DNA from: an uncultured delta proteobacterium
Lineage (GTDB): Bacteria > Myxococcota_A > Polyangia > Polyangiales > Polyangiaceae
DNA length: 57,597 nucleotides
NCBI GenBank assembly: GCA_903906315.1
Contig: CAIVJW010000031.1
Span: forward strand, 1-57,597
Direction: 5' to 3'
The notes below the pieces were generated by a model. It did no database searches and was not told the origin of the DNA. It worked only from the letters and a program-made list of their open reading frames with translations. Position 1 is the stretch's first letter, and each line of letters opens with the position of its first letter. The position numbers and the translations under genes were made by a program. This document shows positions 1 to 9,003 of the stretch, one piece after another.

Positions 1-69
1 CCACTCGCGCATGTCGGGCGGCAGCAGCAGACGCTGCTCGAGGTTGTAGGGCAGGTAGCTCTTCGCCAT
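1..69 (-). CDS. IS transposase, N-terminal fragment cut by window edge
   Basis: The minus strand opens with ATG at 69 and reads 23 codons to the edge, beginning MAKSYLPYNLEQ and continuing LLLPPDMREW. The Y-x-P-x2-x-E/Q-LLLPPxxREW pattern is the characteristic N-terminus of IS1182/IS5-like DDE transposases. A purine-rich GTGGAG sits directly upstream as ribosome-binding site. Only the first residues are present, so no catalytic residue can be checked and the element may be intact or broken outside the window. No terminal inverted repeat could be proved in bases 70-166. The family call rests on recognition of this short motif alone. Confidence 0.7.
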   Translation of the reverse strand, partial: MAKSYLPYNLEQRLLLPPDMREW

Positions 70-151
70 CTCCACAACTAGACGCGCCACGCCGTCGAAA
101 CGGATCGGTGGGCTCGTCTTTTTTCCCGACACACACCTAGACCGATCGGGC

Positions 152-221
152 GGGGCGGTTCGCCCCTTGGGGCCGGGGGGTTTTGCCCCGTCGCGGCTTG
201 ATGTCCGGCCGGGCTCCGGCC
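152..221. repeat. Three adjacent GC-rich hairpins
   Basis: Three short inverted repeats follow each other: GGGGCG-GTT-CGCCCC at 152-166, GGGGC/GCCCC at 169-189 and GGCCGG-GCT-CCGGCC at 207-221. They lie between the IS transposase start and the first chromosomal gene, so they could belong to the IS outer end or to leftover intergenic DNA. No run of T follows in either direction, so a Rho-independent terminator is not clear. Confidence 0.4.
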
Positions 222-227
222 TAGGGT
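198..227 (+). promoter_or_regulatory. Predicted promoter of the C1 peptidase gene
   Basis: TTGATG at 198-203 and TAGGGT at 222-227 form a -35/-10 pair with an 18-base spacer. The -10 box ends eight bases before the ATG at 236, so transcription would begin at or beside the start codon. No Shine-Dalgarno sequence is seen. This is inference from the pattern shared with other genes in the window. Confidence 0.45.
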
Positions 228-235
228 GCCGGTCC

Positions 236-1702
236 ATGAGCAACCCGGCTTCTCGTGCTCGATTCGCGCCGCTCGCCCTCCTGACCGCCCTCGCCGCCGC
301 GCCCGTCGCGTGCGTCGCAGAGGCCCCGGAGGCCGCCACGAGCACCGACGACCTCACCGACGTCAAGCAGAGCTCGGTGAAGAACCAGTCGATCGGCAAT
401 TGCTGGGTGTACGCCACGATGGGTTGGGCGGAGTCGCTGCACCTCACGCAGACGGCCGAGGAGCTGAACCTGTCGGAGTCGTGGATCTCGTACTGGCATT
501 GGTACGAGGAGCTCGCGGGCCCGCCGCCCGGGCTCCTCAAGCTCGCCGACCTCGACAAGGGCCAGCTCTCGACGGGCGGCTGGTTCGGCCTCGCCGCCGA
601 GATCATGCGCCGCTACGGCGTGATCAAGGAGGGCAGCTTCATCCCGGAGGAGGCCGAGGCCGCGCGCTCGAGCCGCCAGTCGTCGGCGCAGAACGCCATC
701 AATGCCTCGCTCAAGACGGGCGCGCTCGCCGACGCCGCGAAGCGCCGCGACCGCGCGCTCGTCCGCAAGGAGCTCGACAAGGCCTGGGGCCTGTCCGCGG
801 GCACGAGCGCGCTGCTCGACGACGTGTACGGCGCCGACGTCTCGCGCTCGCTCCAGGCGGCGAAGATCCCCAAGGACTCGGGCCTCCTGACGCCCGCGTC
901 GATCCAGGTCGGCACCAAGATCACGCTCGCGGACGCGATCGGCGAGCCGGCGTCGAGCTACAGCGTGCTGCAGCGCAAGGGCAAATACGCCTGGAACGAG
1001 GTCTCCTACCCGACGACGCCGAGCGCGCGCCGATCGGTGCAGATCAAGGCGCAGAAGGCGATGCACAGCGGGATGCCCGTCATCCTGTCCTGGTTCGTCG
1101 ACTTCAACGCCATGGACTCGCAGAACCGCTTCATGGCGCCCCCGTCGGCGCCGGGGCACCAGGGCGGTCACATGACGGTCCTCGAGGACTACCAGGTCGG
1201 CGGCGTCCCGGGCTTCGGCACGCTCGAGGCCGGCAAGCTCGTGACCGACCCGAAGGCCCTCGCCGCGGCGCTCTCGCCCGAGGCCAAGATCGAGTTCTTC
1301 CGCATCAAGAACTCGTGGGGATCCGGCCTCGCGCCGAACAACGCGGCCGCCGAGTTCCGCGGCTACTACGACCTCTACATGGCGTACCTCGACGCCAGCC
1401 TCGTGAAGTGCACGGAGTCGAACGGCGACAAGTGCGGCATCAAGGCCAACGTCCCCGGCATCACGTCGTTCGTGCTGCCGCCCGACGCCTTCGTCTCCGA
1501 CTCCAAGATGGTCGAGGGCAAGTGCGACGCGGACCTGTGCATCGCCGGCCCGGCGCTCAGCGCGACCGTGTGCGCCGCCAACCCCGACAAGCAGGCATGC
1601 GTCGACCTCATCTGCGAGCAGGACGCCTATTGCTGCACCAAGGAGTGGGACGCGAAGTGCGCCGATCAGGTCAAGACCGGCTGCGACCTGCCCTGCAAGT
1701 GA
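236..1702 (+). CDS. Secreted papain-like (C1) cysteine peptidase lipoprotein
   Basis: The 488-residue protein starts at the ATG at 236; an upstream in-frame start at 167 precedes the -10 box and is unlikely. Residues 1-26 form a signal peptide ending in AAPVAC, a plausible lipobox with Cys26. The papain triad is visible: Gln51 and Cys56 in QSIGNCW, His312 in GGHMTVL and Asn359 in KNSWGSG. Cleavage of peptide bonds outside the cytoplasm is the expected activity. The last 50 residues form a separate Cys-rich module (CEQDAYCC, then WDAKC) that recurs at the end of the lipoprotein at 23535-24842. Substrate is unknown. The long insertion between Cys56 and His312 is unlike short papains and closer to bleomycin-hydrolase-sized members. 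Confidence 0.85.
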   Translation: MSNPASRARFAPLALLTALAAAPVACVAEAPEAATSTDDLTDVKQSSVKNQSIGNCWVYATMGWAESLHLTQTAEELNLSESWISYWHWYEELAGPPPGLLKLADLDKGQLSTGGWFGLAAEIMRRYGVIKEGSFIPEEAEAARSSRQSSAQNAINASLKTGALADAAKRRDRALVRKELDKAWGLSAGTSALLDDVYGADVSRSLQAAKIPKDSGLLTPASIQVGTKITLADAIGEPASSYSVLQRKGKYAWNEVSYPTTPSARRSVQIKAQKAMHSGMPVILSWFVDFNAMDSQNRFMAPPSAPGHQGGHMTVLEDYQVGGVPGFGTLEAGKLVTDPKALAAALSPEAKIEFFRIKNSWGSGLAPNNAAAEFRGYYDLYMAYLDASLVKCTESNGDKCGIKANVPGITSFVLPPDAFVSDSKMVEGKCDADLCIAGPALSATVCAANPDKQACVDLICEQDAYCCTKEWDAKCADQVKTGCDLPCK

Positions 1703-1821
1703 CGCGCGCTCGGGCCGCGTAGCTCGACCGGCCCTCCCTGGCATGCCACGGGGGGCCGCGTCGTATCCGGCGCGAACGTGGCGCGTGCGTCGCGGCGCGT
1801 TCTTCGCTACACGGGTCGACC

Positions 1822-2649
<828 letters not shown>

Positions 2650-2651
2650 TC

Positions 2652-3758
2652 GTGACCGCGGGCGTCGACCGGGCGCGCCTCGCTGAGACGCTGCTCTGGC
2701 TCTGCCGCATCCCGTCGCCGATCGGCGAGGAGCGCGATCTCTGCGATCGCGTGGTCGAACGCCTCGGGGCCGCGCCGCTCGCCGCCCCGATACGCAGGTA
2801 CGGCGATTCGATCGTGGTGCCGGTGACGCGCGGATCCGGCGGGCCGCGCGTCGCGCTCGCCGGTCACCTCGACGTGGTGCGCACGACCCACGACGCGCCG
2901 CCGCGCATCGAGGGCGATCGGCTCTACGGGCCGGGCGCGTCCGACATGAAGTCCGGGCTCGCGCTGATGATCGATCTCGTCGAGCGCGATCTCCCGGCCT
3001 GCCGCGGGCTGGATCTCACGCTGGTGTTCTACGCGCGCGAGGAGGGGCCGTACGCGGAGAACGAGCTCGGCCCCGTGCTCGACGCCGACGCCGAGCTGCG
3101 CGCGGTCGACGTCGCGGTGTGCCTCGAGCCGAGCGACAACAAGCTCAGCCTCGGCGCGTCCGGGTCGATCCACGCGGGCGTCACGTTCGAGGGCCGCACG
3201 GCGCACAGCGCGCGGCCCTGGCAGGGGGAGAACGCCATCCACAAGGCGGGGGCGTTCCTGGCGGAGCTCGCCGCGATCGCGCCGCGCGAGACCACGCTCG
3301 ACGGGCTCGTCTACCGCACGGTGACGAGCGTCACGATGGCCGAAGGCGGGCGCGGCCGCAACGTGGTGCCCGACGCGTTCACGCTCAACGTGAACCACCG
3401 CTTCGCCCCGGATCGCAGCGTCGAGGAGGCGCAGCGCGACGTCGAGGCGATCGTCGCCGGGCGCGCCTCGATCGCGTGGCGCGATCTCTCTCCGGCCGCG
3501 CCGCCGCACGCCTCGCACCCGCTCGTCGTCGCGCTCCGCGCCGCCGGGGTCGCGGCGGTGGAGCCCAAGCAGGCCTGGACCGACGTCGCGAGGTTCGCGG
3601 CCATCGGCGTCGCGGCGGTGAACTTTGGCCCCGGCGAGAACGCGCAGGCCCACCAGCGCAACGAGTGGACGAGCCTCGACAAGCTCGCCGAGGGGCGCCT
3701 CGTCCTGCTGTGCTGGATCGCCTCGATCGGCGCGGGCGCTACGCCCGCGGCACCGTGA
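2652..3758 (+). CDS. dapE: Succinyl-diaminopimelate desuccinylase (M20 family)
   Basis: DapE removes succinate from N-succinyl-LL-diaminopimelate, a later step of the pathway begun by DapD. The 368-residue protein starts at GTG 2652, two bases after the dapD stop; the much longer open frame upstream runs antisense to nothing and overlaps dapD, so it is not used. M20 metal-site motifs are visible: GHLDVV (His, Asp), LYGPGASDMKSG (bridging Asp) and YAREEGPYAENE (catalytic Glu pair), plus a late His near AHQRNEWT. The dimerisation insert is present in the middle. The tight spacing suggests translational coupling. The end overlaps the convergent histidine kinase by 20 bases. Confidence 0.92.
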   Translation: MTAGVDRARLAETLLWLCRIPSPIGEERDLCDRVVERLGAAPLAAPIRRYGDSIVVPVTRGSGGPRVALAGHLDVVRTTHDAPPRIEGDRLYGPGASDMKSGLALMIDLVERDLPACRGLDLTLVFYAREEGPYAENELGPVLDADAELRAVDVAVCLEPSDNKLSLGASGSIHAGVTFEGRTAHSARPWQGENAIHKAGAFLAELAAIAPRETTLDGLVYRTVTSVTMAEGGRGRNVVPDAFTLNVNHRFAPDRSVEEAQRDVEAIVAGRASIAWRDLSPAAPPHASHPLVVALRAAGVAAVEPKQAWTDVARFAAIGVAAVNFGPGENAQAHQRNEWTSLDKLAEGRLVLLCWIASIGAGATPAAP

Positions 3759-4557
3759 AGCGCACCGAGCAGCCACCGCGCGGCGCGCGCTCGACCCACA
3801 CGCGGCCGCCGTGCGCCTCGACGATGCCGCGCGCGACGAACGCCGACACCGATCCGCCCTGACGCGATCGCGCGCGCGCGCCCATCGGCCGTCGGAATGC
3901 CTCGAATCGAGCCCCTTCGTCGAGGCCGGGGCCCTCGTCGTCGACCGAGAAGCGGACGAGCTCGCCGTCGGGCTCCGCGCGCACGGTGACCTCGGCGCCC
4001 GTGGGCGAGAGCCGGATCGCGTCCGCGATCACGGTCGAGAGGGCGCGCTCGATCGCGTCGGCGTCGGCGGCGACTCGCTGCGGGCCGGCGACGTCGTCGC
4101 GGAGGAGGGTGACCTTCCGCTGCGCCGCGGCCGGTCGCGCTCGGCCGATCGCGGGATCGAGGATTGCGCGCACGTCCGTGGGCGCCACCTCCACGGCGAA
4201 CGTCCCCACCTCGATGCGGCGCGCGTCCACGAGGTCCTGCACGAGCCGGTTGATCTCGTCGGCGCCGCGCGCGATCGCGTCGACCGCGCGGCGCTCGGGG
4301 GCGTCCGTGGGGACCTTGCGCTCGAGCAACCGTACGCCGATGAGGACGACCGAGAGCGGGTTGCACAGGTCGTGCGAGACGACCGACAGCAGCTCCTCGA
4401 GCGCGGCCTCCGCGTGGTCGGCGCGCGCGAGGAGCTCGTGGCCAGGGTCCTCCGCCGGCCGGCCGGGTCGGCGCGGCGCGTCGCCGGCGCACCGCCGCCG
4501 GAACACCGATCGCGCGGGAGGCGCGGTTGCTGTGCGGGCGTGTCGTCGCAGCGGCAT
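3739..4557 (-). CDS. Histidine kinase with degenerate ATP-binding boxes
   Basis: A 272-residue soluble protein with HisKA and HATPase domains. The H-box SHDLCNP (about residues 60-66) keeps the phospho-acceptor His. The G1 box DDEGPGL is intact, but the N-box reads IADAIRLSP where the usual Asn is Asp, and the G2 region reads QGGSVSAFVARGIVEAHGG where GTGLGLAI is expected. No sensor domain, membrane segment or neighbouring response regulator is seen, so it is an orphan. It could be a weak kinase, a phosphatase-only or scaffold protein. The N-terminal 45 residues are Arg/Pro-rich and the true start may lie further in. It ends convergently inside the 3' end of dapE. Confidence 0.8.
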   Translation of the reverse strand: MPLRRHARTATAPPARSVFRRRCAGDAPRRPGRPAEDPGHELLARADHAEAALEELLSVVSHDLCNPLSVVLIGVRLLERKVPTDAPERRAVDAIARGADEINRLVQDLVDARRIEVGTFAVEVAPTDVRAILDPAIGRARPAAAQRKVTLLRDDVAGPQRVAADADAIERALSTVIADAIRLSPTGAEVTVRAEPDGELVRFSVDDEGPGLDEGARFEAFRRPMGARARSRQGGSVSAFVARGIVEAHGGRVWVERAPRGGCSVRFTVPRA

Positions 4558-4703
4558 GGGAGAGGACGATGTAGCGCGGGCAGGGCGCTCGCGGCCATGG
4601 GGAAGCGCCGCGGGCGGGCGCCGGGGCGGACCCGACCGCTTGGCGCGGCGGGCGCCGGCTGCGCACGGTTGCGTGCGCCGGCGCCTCGTGCGACCACGGC
4701 GCG

Positions 4704-5867
4704 ATGCGCGCGGTGCCGCTGCTCGCCCTCGCCGTCGGCACCGCCGGCTGCCTCGCGCCCGCCGACGTCTCCCGCACGTGCGGTGACGTGAAGCCGGAGC
4801 GCGCGCTGCTCGTCCTCGAGCGCGAGACGTCCGGGCAGAGCGGGCTCGCGCGCCTCGACCCCGACGGTTGCTTCACCGAGGTTCCGGACGTCGCGCTCGG
4901 GACCGATCCCGTTCTGTGCCCCACGCATGACCGGCCGTTCGTCTGCGTGCGCGACGAGGGGCTGATCCTCGAGGTCGATCCGGCCGACGCGCACGTGATC
5001 CGCACGGCCAAGGCGTTCCGCGAGGACGAGCCCCGGCCTTGCGGCGGGGCCACGTGCTCGAACCCGCACGGCGTCGACGTCGACGCGAGCGGCCGTTTGT
5101 GGGTCGCCCGCTACGACCAGACCTCGGCGGCCGTGCTCGCCCCGTCGGGCGCGTGGAGCGAGTCGGTCGACCTCCTCGCGCTCGCCGGACCCACCGGCCT
5201 GCCGCAGATGGAGGCCGTGCGCGTGCACGACGGGCGCGCGTTCTTCGCGTTGCAGCGCTTGCCCGCGCTCGACTGCGTCCCGGCGAGCGTGCCTGCGGGG
5301 GCCATCGCCGTCCTCGACGTCGCCGCGCCGCACGCGCTCACCACGTTCGCGCTGCGCGGGAGGAACCCGCTCGGGCGCTTCGTGCCCGCCGCCTCCGACG
5401 CGACCGGCGCCACGGTCTCGATCGCGACCCCGGGCTCCTTCGCCGAGGCGAGCTCCGACACGGACGGCGTCGAGCTCGTGGACCTCGCGAACCGCACCTC
5501 GCGCGTGGCTGTGAGCGAGCGCACCCTCGGCGGATCCGTGATCGAGGCCGTCGTCGTCGGGCCCACCGAGGGATACGCGATCGTCGCCGAGGCGGACCCG
5601 GACTGTCACAGCGCCCGAAACGCGACCTGGCTCACCCGGTTCGACCCGGCGTCCGGTCAGGTGACGGGCACGCTCGCCGACACGCGCGCCAGCGCGGAGC
5701 CGGGCTTCTTTTACGCAGGGATCGCGGTCGACGGCGGCCTCGTCGTGCTCGGCGATCGCACGCCCGGCGCTGCGCGCCTGCGCTTCTTCGACCGTGAGAG
5801 CGGCGCGCAGGTCGGCGAGATCACGCCGCAGCGTCTCCCGCCCGCCGGCCTCCTCGCCCTGCCTTGA
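4704..5867 (+). CDS. Putative beta-propeller-like lipoprotein
   Basis: 387 residues starting with a short signal peptide and a lipobox-like AVGTAGC, so Cys16 should be lipidated. The rest is made of repeated stretches such as NPHGVDVDASGRLWVARYD and FFYAGIAVDGGLVVLGD, which resemble NHL or six/seven-bladed propeller strands. Scattered Cys pairs (for example PCGGATCSNP) may form disulfides. No catalytic motif is recognised and no family name can be given. It stands between the convergent kinase and the MshEN/HEAT gene and has no clear operon partner. Confidence 0.75.
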   Translation: MRAVPLLALAVGTAGCLAPADVSRTCGDVKPERALLVLERETSGQSGLARLDPDGCFTEVPDVALGTDPVLCPTHDRPFVCVRDEGLILEVDPADAHVIRTAKAFREDEPRPCGGATCSNPHGVDVDASGRLWVARYDQTSAAVLAPSGAWSESVDLLALAGPTGLPQMEAVRVHDGRAFFALQRLPALDCVPASVPAGAIAVLDVAAPHALTTFALRGRNPLGRFVPAASDATGATVSIATPGSFAEASSDTDGVELVDLANRTSRVAVSERTLGGSVIEAVVVGPTEGYAIVAEADPDCHSARNATWLTRFDPASGQVTGTLADTRASAEPGFFYAGIAVDGGLVVLGDRTPGAARLRFFDRESGAQVGEITPQRLPPAGLLALP

Positions 5868-5999
5868 CGGGTTCGCCCGGCCACGGCGCGCCAACTGCAC
5901 GGGACTGTCGCGCAGCGCGCGCCGACTCGACTACGATGCTCGCGGCGACCGCCGCACGCCCCACGCGGCGACCCTGACGCCAGGACACGACCCGCTTCG

Positions 6000-8882
6000 A
6001 TGCCGACCCTGAGCTCCCTGCTTGTCCAGCGCGAGATCGCGACCATGCGCGCGGTCGAGAACGCGATCTCGCGTCAGGTCCTGCATGGCGGCGACCTACC
6101 GACCAACCTCCTCGAGCTGGGCGCGGTGAACGAGCCGGCGCTCGCCCGGGTGCTCGGCGAGAGCATCGGCCTCGAGCCCGCCGCCGCCGGCCGCCTTCCC
6201 GCGCCGGACGCGAGCGTCCTCCGCATGGTGCCGGGCGAGCTCGCGCTGCGGCACGGCATCTTCCCCCTCTCGGTCGAGGGCCGCGTGCTCGTCGTCGCGA
6301 CGAGCGAGCCGATCTCCGCCGGCGTGGAGGAAGACCTCTCGTTCGCGCTCGACGCGGCGGTCCGCGGGCTCGCCGCGCCCCTCGTCCGCATCCGCGAGGC
6401 GCTCGGGACCTACTACGACATCCCCGTCGACCGCCGCCTCGCGCGGCTGCTCGCGAAGCTCGACGGCACCCAGGATCCGAGCCCCAGCTCCCGCCCGCCG
6501 TACCCGCTCCGCTCGCGCAGCAGCCGCCCCAAGCAAGGTCCGGTGCTCGGCACCTTTGGCACCGGCGTGCCCCCCGCGCCCTCTCGTGGCGCGTCGGCGC
6601 GCGCCGGCGGCTTTCCCGCGCCGGACGTGACGGTCATCCCTTCGACCCCGGAGCTACCAAGCCTCGGCCTCGGCGCGTACTCCGAGGGCGCCGCAGCGCT
6701 CGCTCCGCCGCCCGCGCACGTCGCGACGGGCTCCTGGCCCGCCGCGGCCGTGAGTCCGACGGTGCCCTCGCCGGTGCCGTCGGTGCCCGCCGCCACGCCC
6801 CCTTCGGTGCTCGAGCACTTCATCCGCCGGGTCACCCCGGCCGCCAAGACCACGGCGACGGCGCGACCGCGGCGCAAGGGGCCCTTCACCGCCGCGATGG
6901 CCGAGGGCGAGCTCGAGCACGCGACCGCGACCGACGCGGTGCTCGACGTCCTGTTCGATTTCGCTCACCAGTACTTCGAGTACGCGGCGCTGTTCGTCGT
7001 GCACGGCGAGCAGGCCGAGGGGCGCGACGCGATCGGGCCCGGCGCCGATCGCGCGAAGGTGATCACGCTCGGGCTCCCGCTCGACGTGGCGAGCGTGCTC
7101 GCGACGGCGCGGGAGCGGCGTGGTCCCGTCGTGGCGCGGCTCGGGCAGAAGGGCCTCGACGGCGAGCTCGCCATCGAGCTCGGCCGCCCGGGCGCCTACT
7201 CGGCCGCCGTCGCCGTCGTGCCCGTGGTCGTGCGGGGTCGCACGGTGGCCATCCTCTACGGAGACGATGGTGAGGTCGGCGTCGAGCTCGCCGCGCTCGC
7301 AGAGCTCGTCGCGTTCGCCGGGGTCTCCGCCGGCGCGCTCGAGCGCGTCATCCTGCTGCGCAAGCGCGCCGCGCCGCGCCCCGTCGAGAAGGTCATCCCG
7401 CGCCCGCCCCCGGCCCGCCCCGCCGCACCTCGCCCAGACCTCCAGGGCGGCGCTGCGGCGCTCGCGCGGGCCTTCGGTGTCGGCGACGCGCCTCCGACGG
7501 CCGAGGCCGAGACCCCGGCCGCTCCCGCCTTCGTGGCGCCCGCGCCGGTCGCGCGGGTCGAGCCCACGCGGCCGATGCCGCAGGTGTCCGCCGGGGCGTC
7601 CAGCGTCTTTCCGGCGGCTCCGGACGGCGCTCCCCCCGCGCGGCGCGCGAGCGATCCGCCTGCGCACGAGGCCGACGGGCTCGACGCCGGCTGGGGCGCG
7701 CGCTCCGAACGCCGCCCCTTCGACACGGCGACTCGGCCCGAGGTCCCTCGCGCCAAGCGAGGCGAGGAGGTCGCGATCCCCTACGGCGCGCCCGGTGCGC
7801 CTGCCGCCTCGAGCGACGCGGGCCGACCGGCCGGCTCCGCGCGGAATGACGACGGCGCGGAGGCGACCCCGGACGATCGCGACAAGTTCACGGTTCCCGG
7901 CCACCGCGCCGCGATGGCGAGCGTCCTCGGCGGCCGGACCGCGGCCGAGAGCGCGGGCGGGCACGCCACCGCCGGCCTCGTGTTCAGCGAGGCGCCGCCG
8001 CCACCACCGCCCGTCGACGTCGATTCCGCCGGCCTCGTCACCGCGCTCGTGCGTGCGGGCGCCGATCGCGAAGCGCTCGTGCGCGCCATCGTGGCCGACC
8101 CGGCGCCCTCGCTCGCTGCCGTCGCTGCCGCATTCCCGGGTCCGCTCACCGTCGATCGGCACCGCGTTCGCGACCAGATCCCCGCCGCCGCGCGCTGCGG
8201 CCCCCTGCTCGAGCTCGTCGTCGCGCTCGGCGCCGGGGCCCTCCCGCTGCTGGTCGTTCACGCCTCCGCCCCCGACGCCGAGGTCCGCTTCTGGGCCGCG
8301 CACGCGCTCGGCGAGCTGCCGTTCGCCGCCGCCGCCGGCGCCTTGCTCCAGCGGCTTTTCGACGAGGACGTCTCGGTGCGCCGCGTCGCGCGTCGGGCGG
8401 CGACCGCCCTCCTCGCGGCCCGGGAGTCGGCGCCGATCCTCGCGGGGGGCCTCGATCAGGTCGCCCGCGACGCCGCCGAGCCTTCCGACCGCCGGGTCCT
8501 CGCGGTCGACACGATGGGCGAGATGCGCACGGGCGCCGTCGTGCCCGGCCTCATCGCCGTGCTGACCGACCCTTCCACCGAGACCTCCGACGCCGCTCGC
8601 CGCGCGCTGTCGCTCGTCACCCGACAGGACTTCGGGCGCGACCCGAACCGCTGGAGCGAGTGGTGGGCCGCGAACGCGGGCCGCCACCGCGTCGAGTGGC
8701 TCGTCGATGCGCTCATGCACGAGCTGCCGTCGATGCGCCGCGCGGCAGGAGACGAGCTCAAGCACCTGACGCGCGAGTACTTCGGCTACTACGACGACCT
8801 GCCGAAGAAGGAGCGCGAGCGCGCCCAGGCCCGCTACCGCGAGTGGTGGGACCGCGAAGGGCACAAGCGCTTCCGCGACTGA
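6000..8882 (+). CDS. MshEN - GAF-like - HEAT-repeat protein without ATPase
   Basis: 960 residues in separable parts. Residues 1-155 match the type II secretion/pilus ATPase N-domain (MshEN/GspE-N), with LLELGAVNEPALARVLGE and VPGELALRHGIFPL. Residues 155-290 are a Pro/Ser/Ala-rich linker. About 300-450 look like a GAF-like sensor (VLDVLFDFAHQYFEYAALFVV onward). A second Pro/Ala-rich linker runs to about 680. The C-terminal part (680-960) consists of HEAT-type helical repeats with WAAHALGELPF and a final WWDREGHKRF. No Walker A or B motif is present, so it cannot be the pilus motor itself. MshEN domains of some motor ATPases bind c-di-GMP, so a regulatory or adaptor role is inferred. A TACGAT -10-like box lies at 5932-5937. 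Confidence 0.8.
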   Translation: MPTLSSLLVQREIATMRAVENAISRQVLHGGDLPTNLLELGAVNEPALARVLGESIGLEPAAAGRLPAPDASVLRMVPGELALRHGIFPLSVEGRVLVVATSEPISAGVEEDLSFALDAAVRGLAAPLVRIREALGTYYDIPVDRRLARLLAKLDGTQDPSPSSRPPYPLRSRSSRPKQGPVLGTFGTGVPPAPSRGASARAGGFPAPDVTVIPSTPELPSLGLGAYSEGAAALAPPPAHVATGSWPAAAVSPTVPSPVPSVPAATPPSVLEHFIRRVTPAAKTTATARPRRKGPFTAAMAEGELEHATATDAVLDVLFDFAHQYFEYAALFVVHGEQAEGRDAIGPGADRAKVITLGLPLDVASVLATARERRGPVVARLGQKGLDGELAIELGRPGAYSAAVAVVPVVVRGRTVAILYGDDGEVGVELAALAELVAFAGVSAGALERVILLRKRAAPRPVEKVIPRPPPARPAAPRPDLQGGAAALARAFGVGDAPPTAEAETPAAPAFVAPAPVARVEPTRPMPQVSAGASSVFPAAPDGAPPARRASDPPAHEADGLDAGWGARSERRPFDTATRPEVPRAKRGEEVAIPYGAPGAPAASSDAGRPAGSARNDDGAEATPDDRDKFTVPGHRAAMASVLGGRTAAESAGGHATAGLVFSEAPPPPPPVDVDSAGLVTALVRAGADREALVRAIVADPAPSLAAVAAAFPGPLTVDRHRVRDQIPAAARCGPLLELVVALGAGALPLLVVHASAPDAEVRFWAAHALGELPFAAAAGALLQRLFDEDVSVRRVARRAATALLAARESAPILAGGLDQVARDAAEPSDRRVLAVDTMGEMRTGAVVPGLIAVLTDPSTETSDAARRALSLVTRQDFGRDPNRWSEWWAANAGRHRVEWLVDALMHELPSMRRAAGDELKHLTREYFGYYDDLPKKERERAQARYREWWDREGHKRFRD

Positions 8883-8914
8883 TTTCGAGGCCTCGAAGCG
8901 CGGGGCCAAAATGC

Positions 8915-8944
8915 AAGAAAGCCCGGCCGAAACCGGGCTTTCTT
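8915..8944. terminator. Strong bidirectional intrinsic terminator
   Basis: A perfect 12-base-pair stem (AAGAAAGCCCGG at 8915-8926, CCGGGCTTTCTT at 8933-8944) with a six-base loop. A/T-rich ends flank it on both sides, so it can stop transcription from the plus-strand HEAT gene and from the minus-strand triple-DsbA gene. It sits exactly between their stops at 8882 and 9004. Confidence 0.9.
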
Positions 8945-9003
8945 CGTTTCGAATCACCGCGCCGGGGCGGCCGAGTGGCCGCCGACGGTGCGGAGGACGC
9001 GAG

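Noticed and set aside
221-1744. Long minus-strand open frame opposite the C1 peptidase
   Set aside because: It is an Arg/Gly/Ala-rich shadow produced by GC-rich third positions. It has no domain, and the plus frame has a clear peptidase triad and signal peptide.
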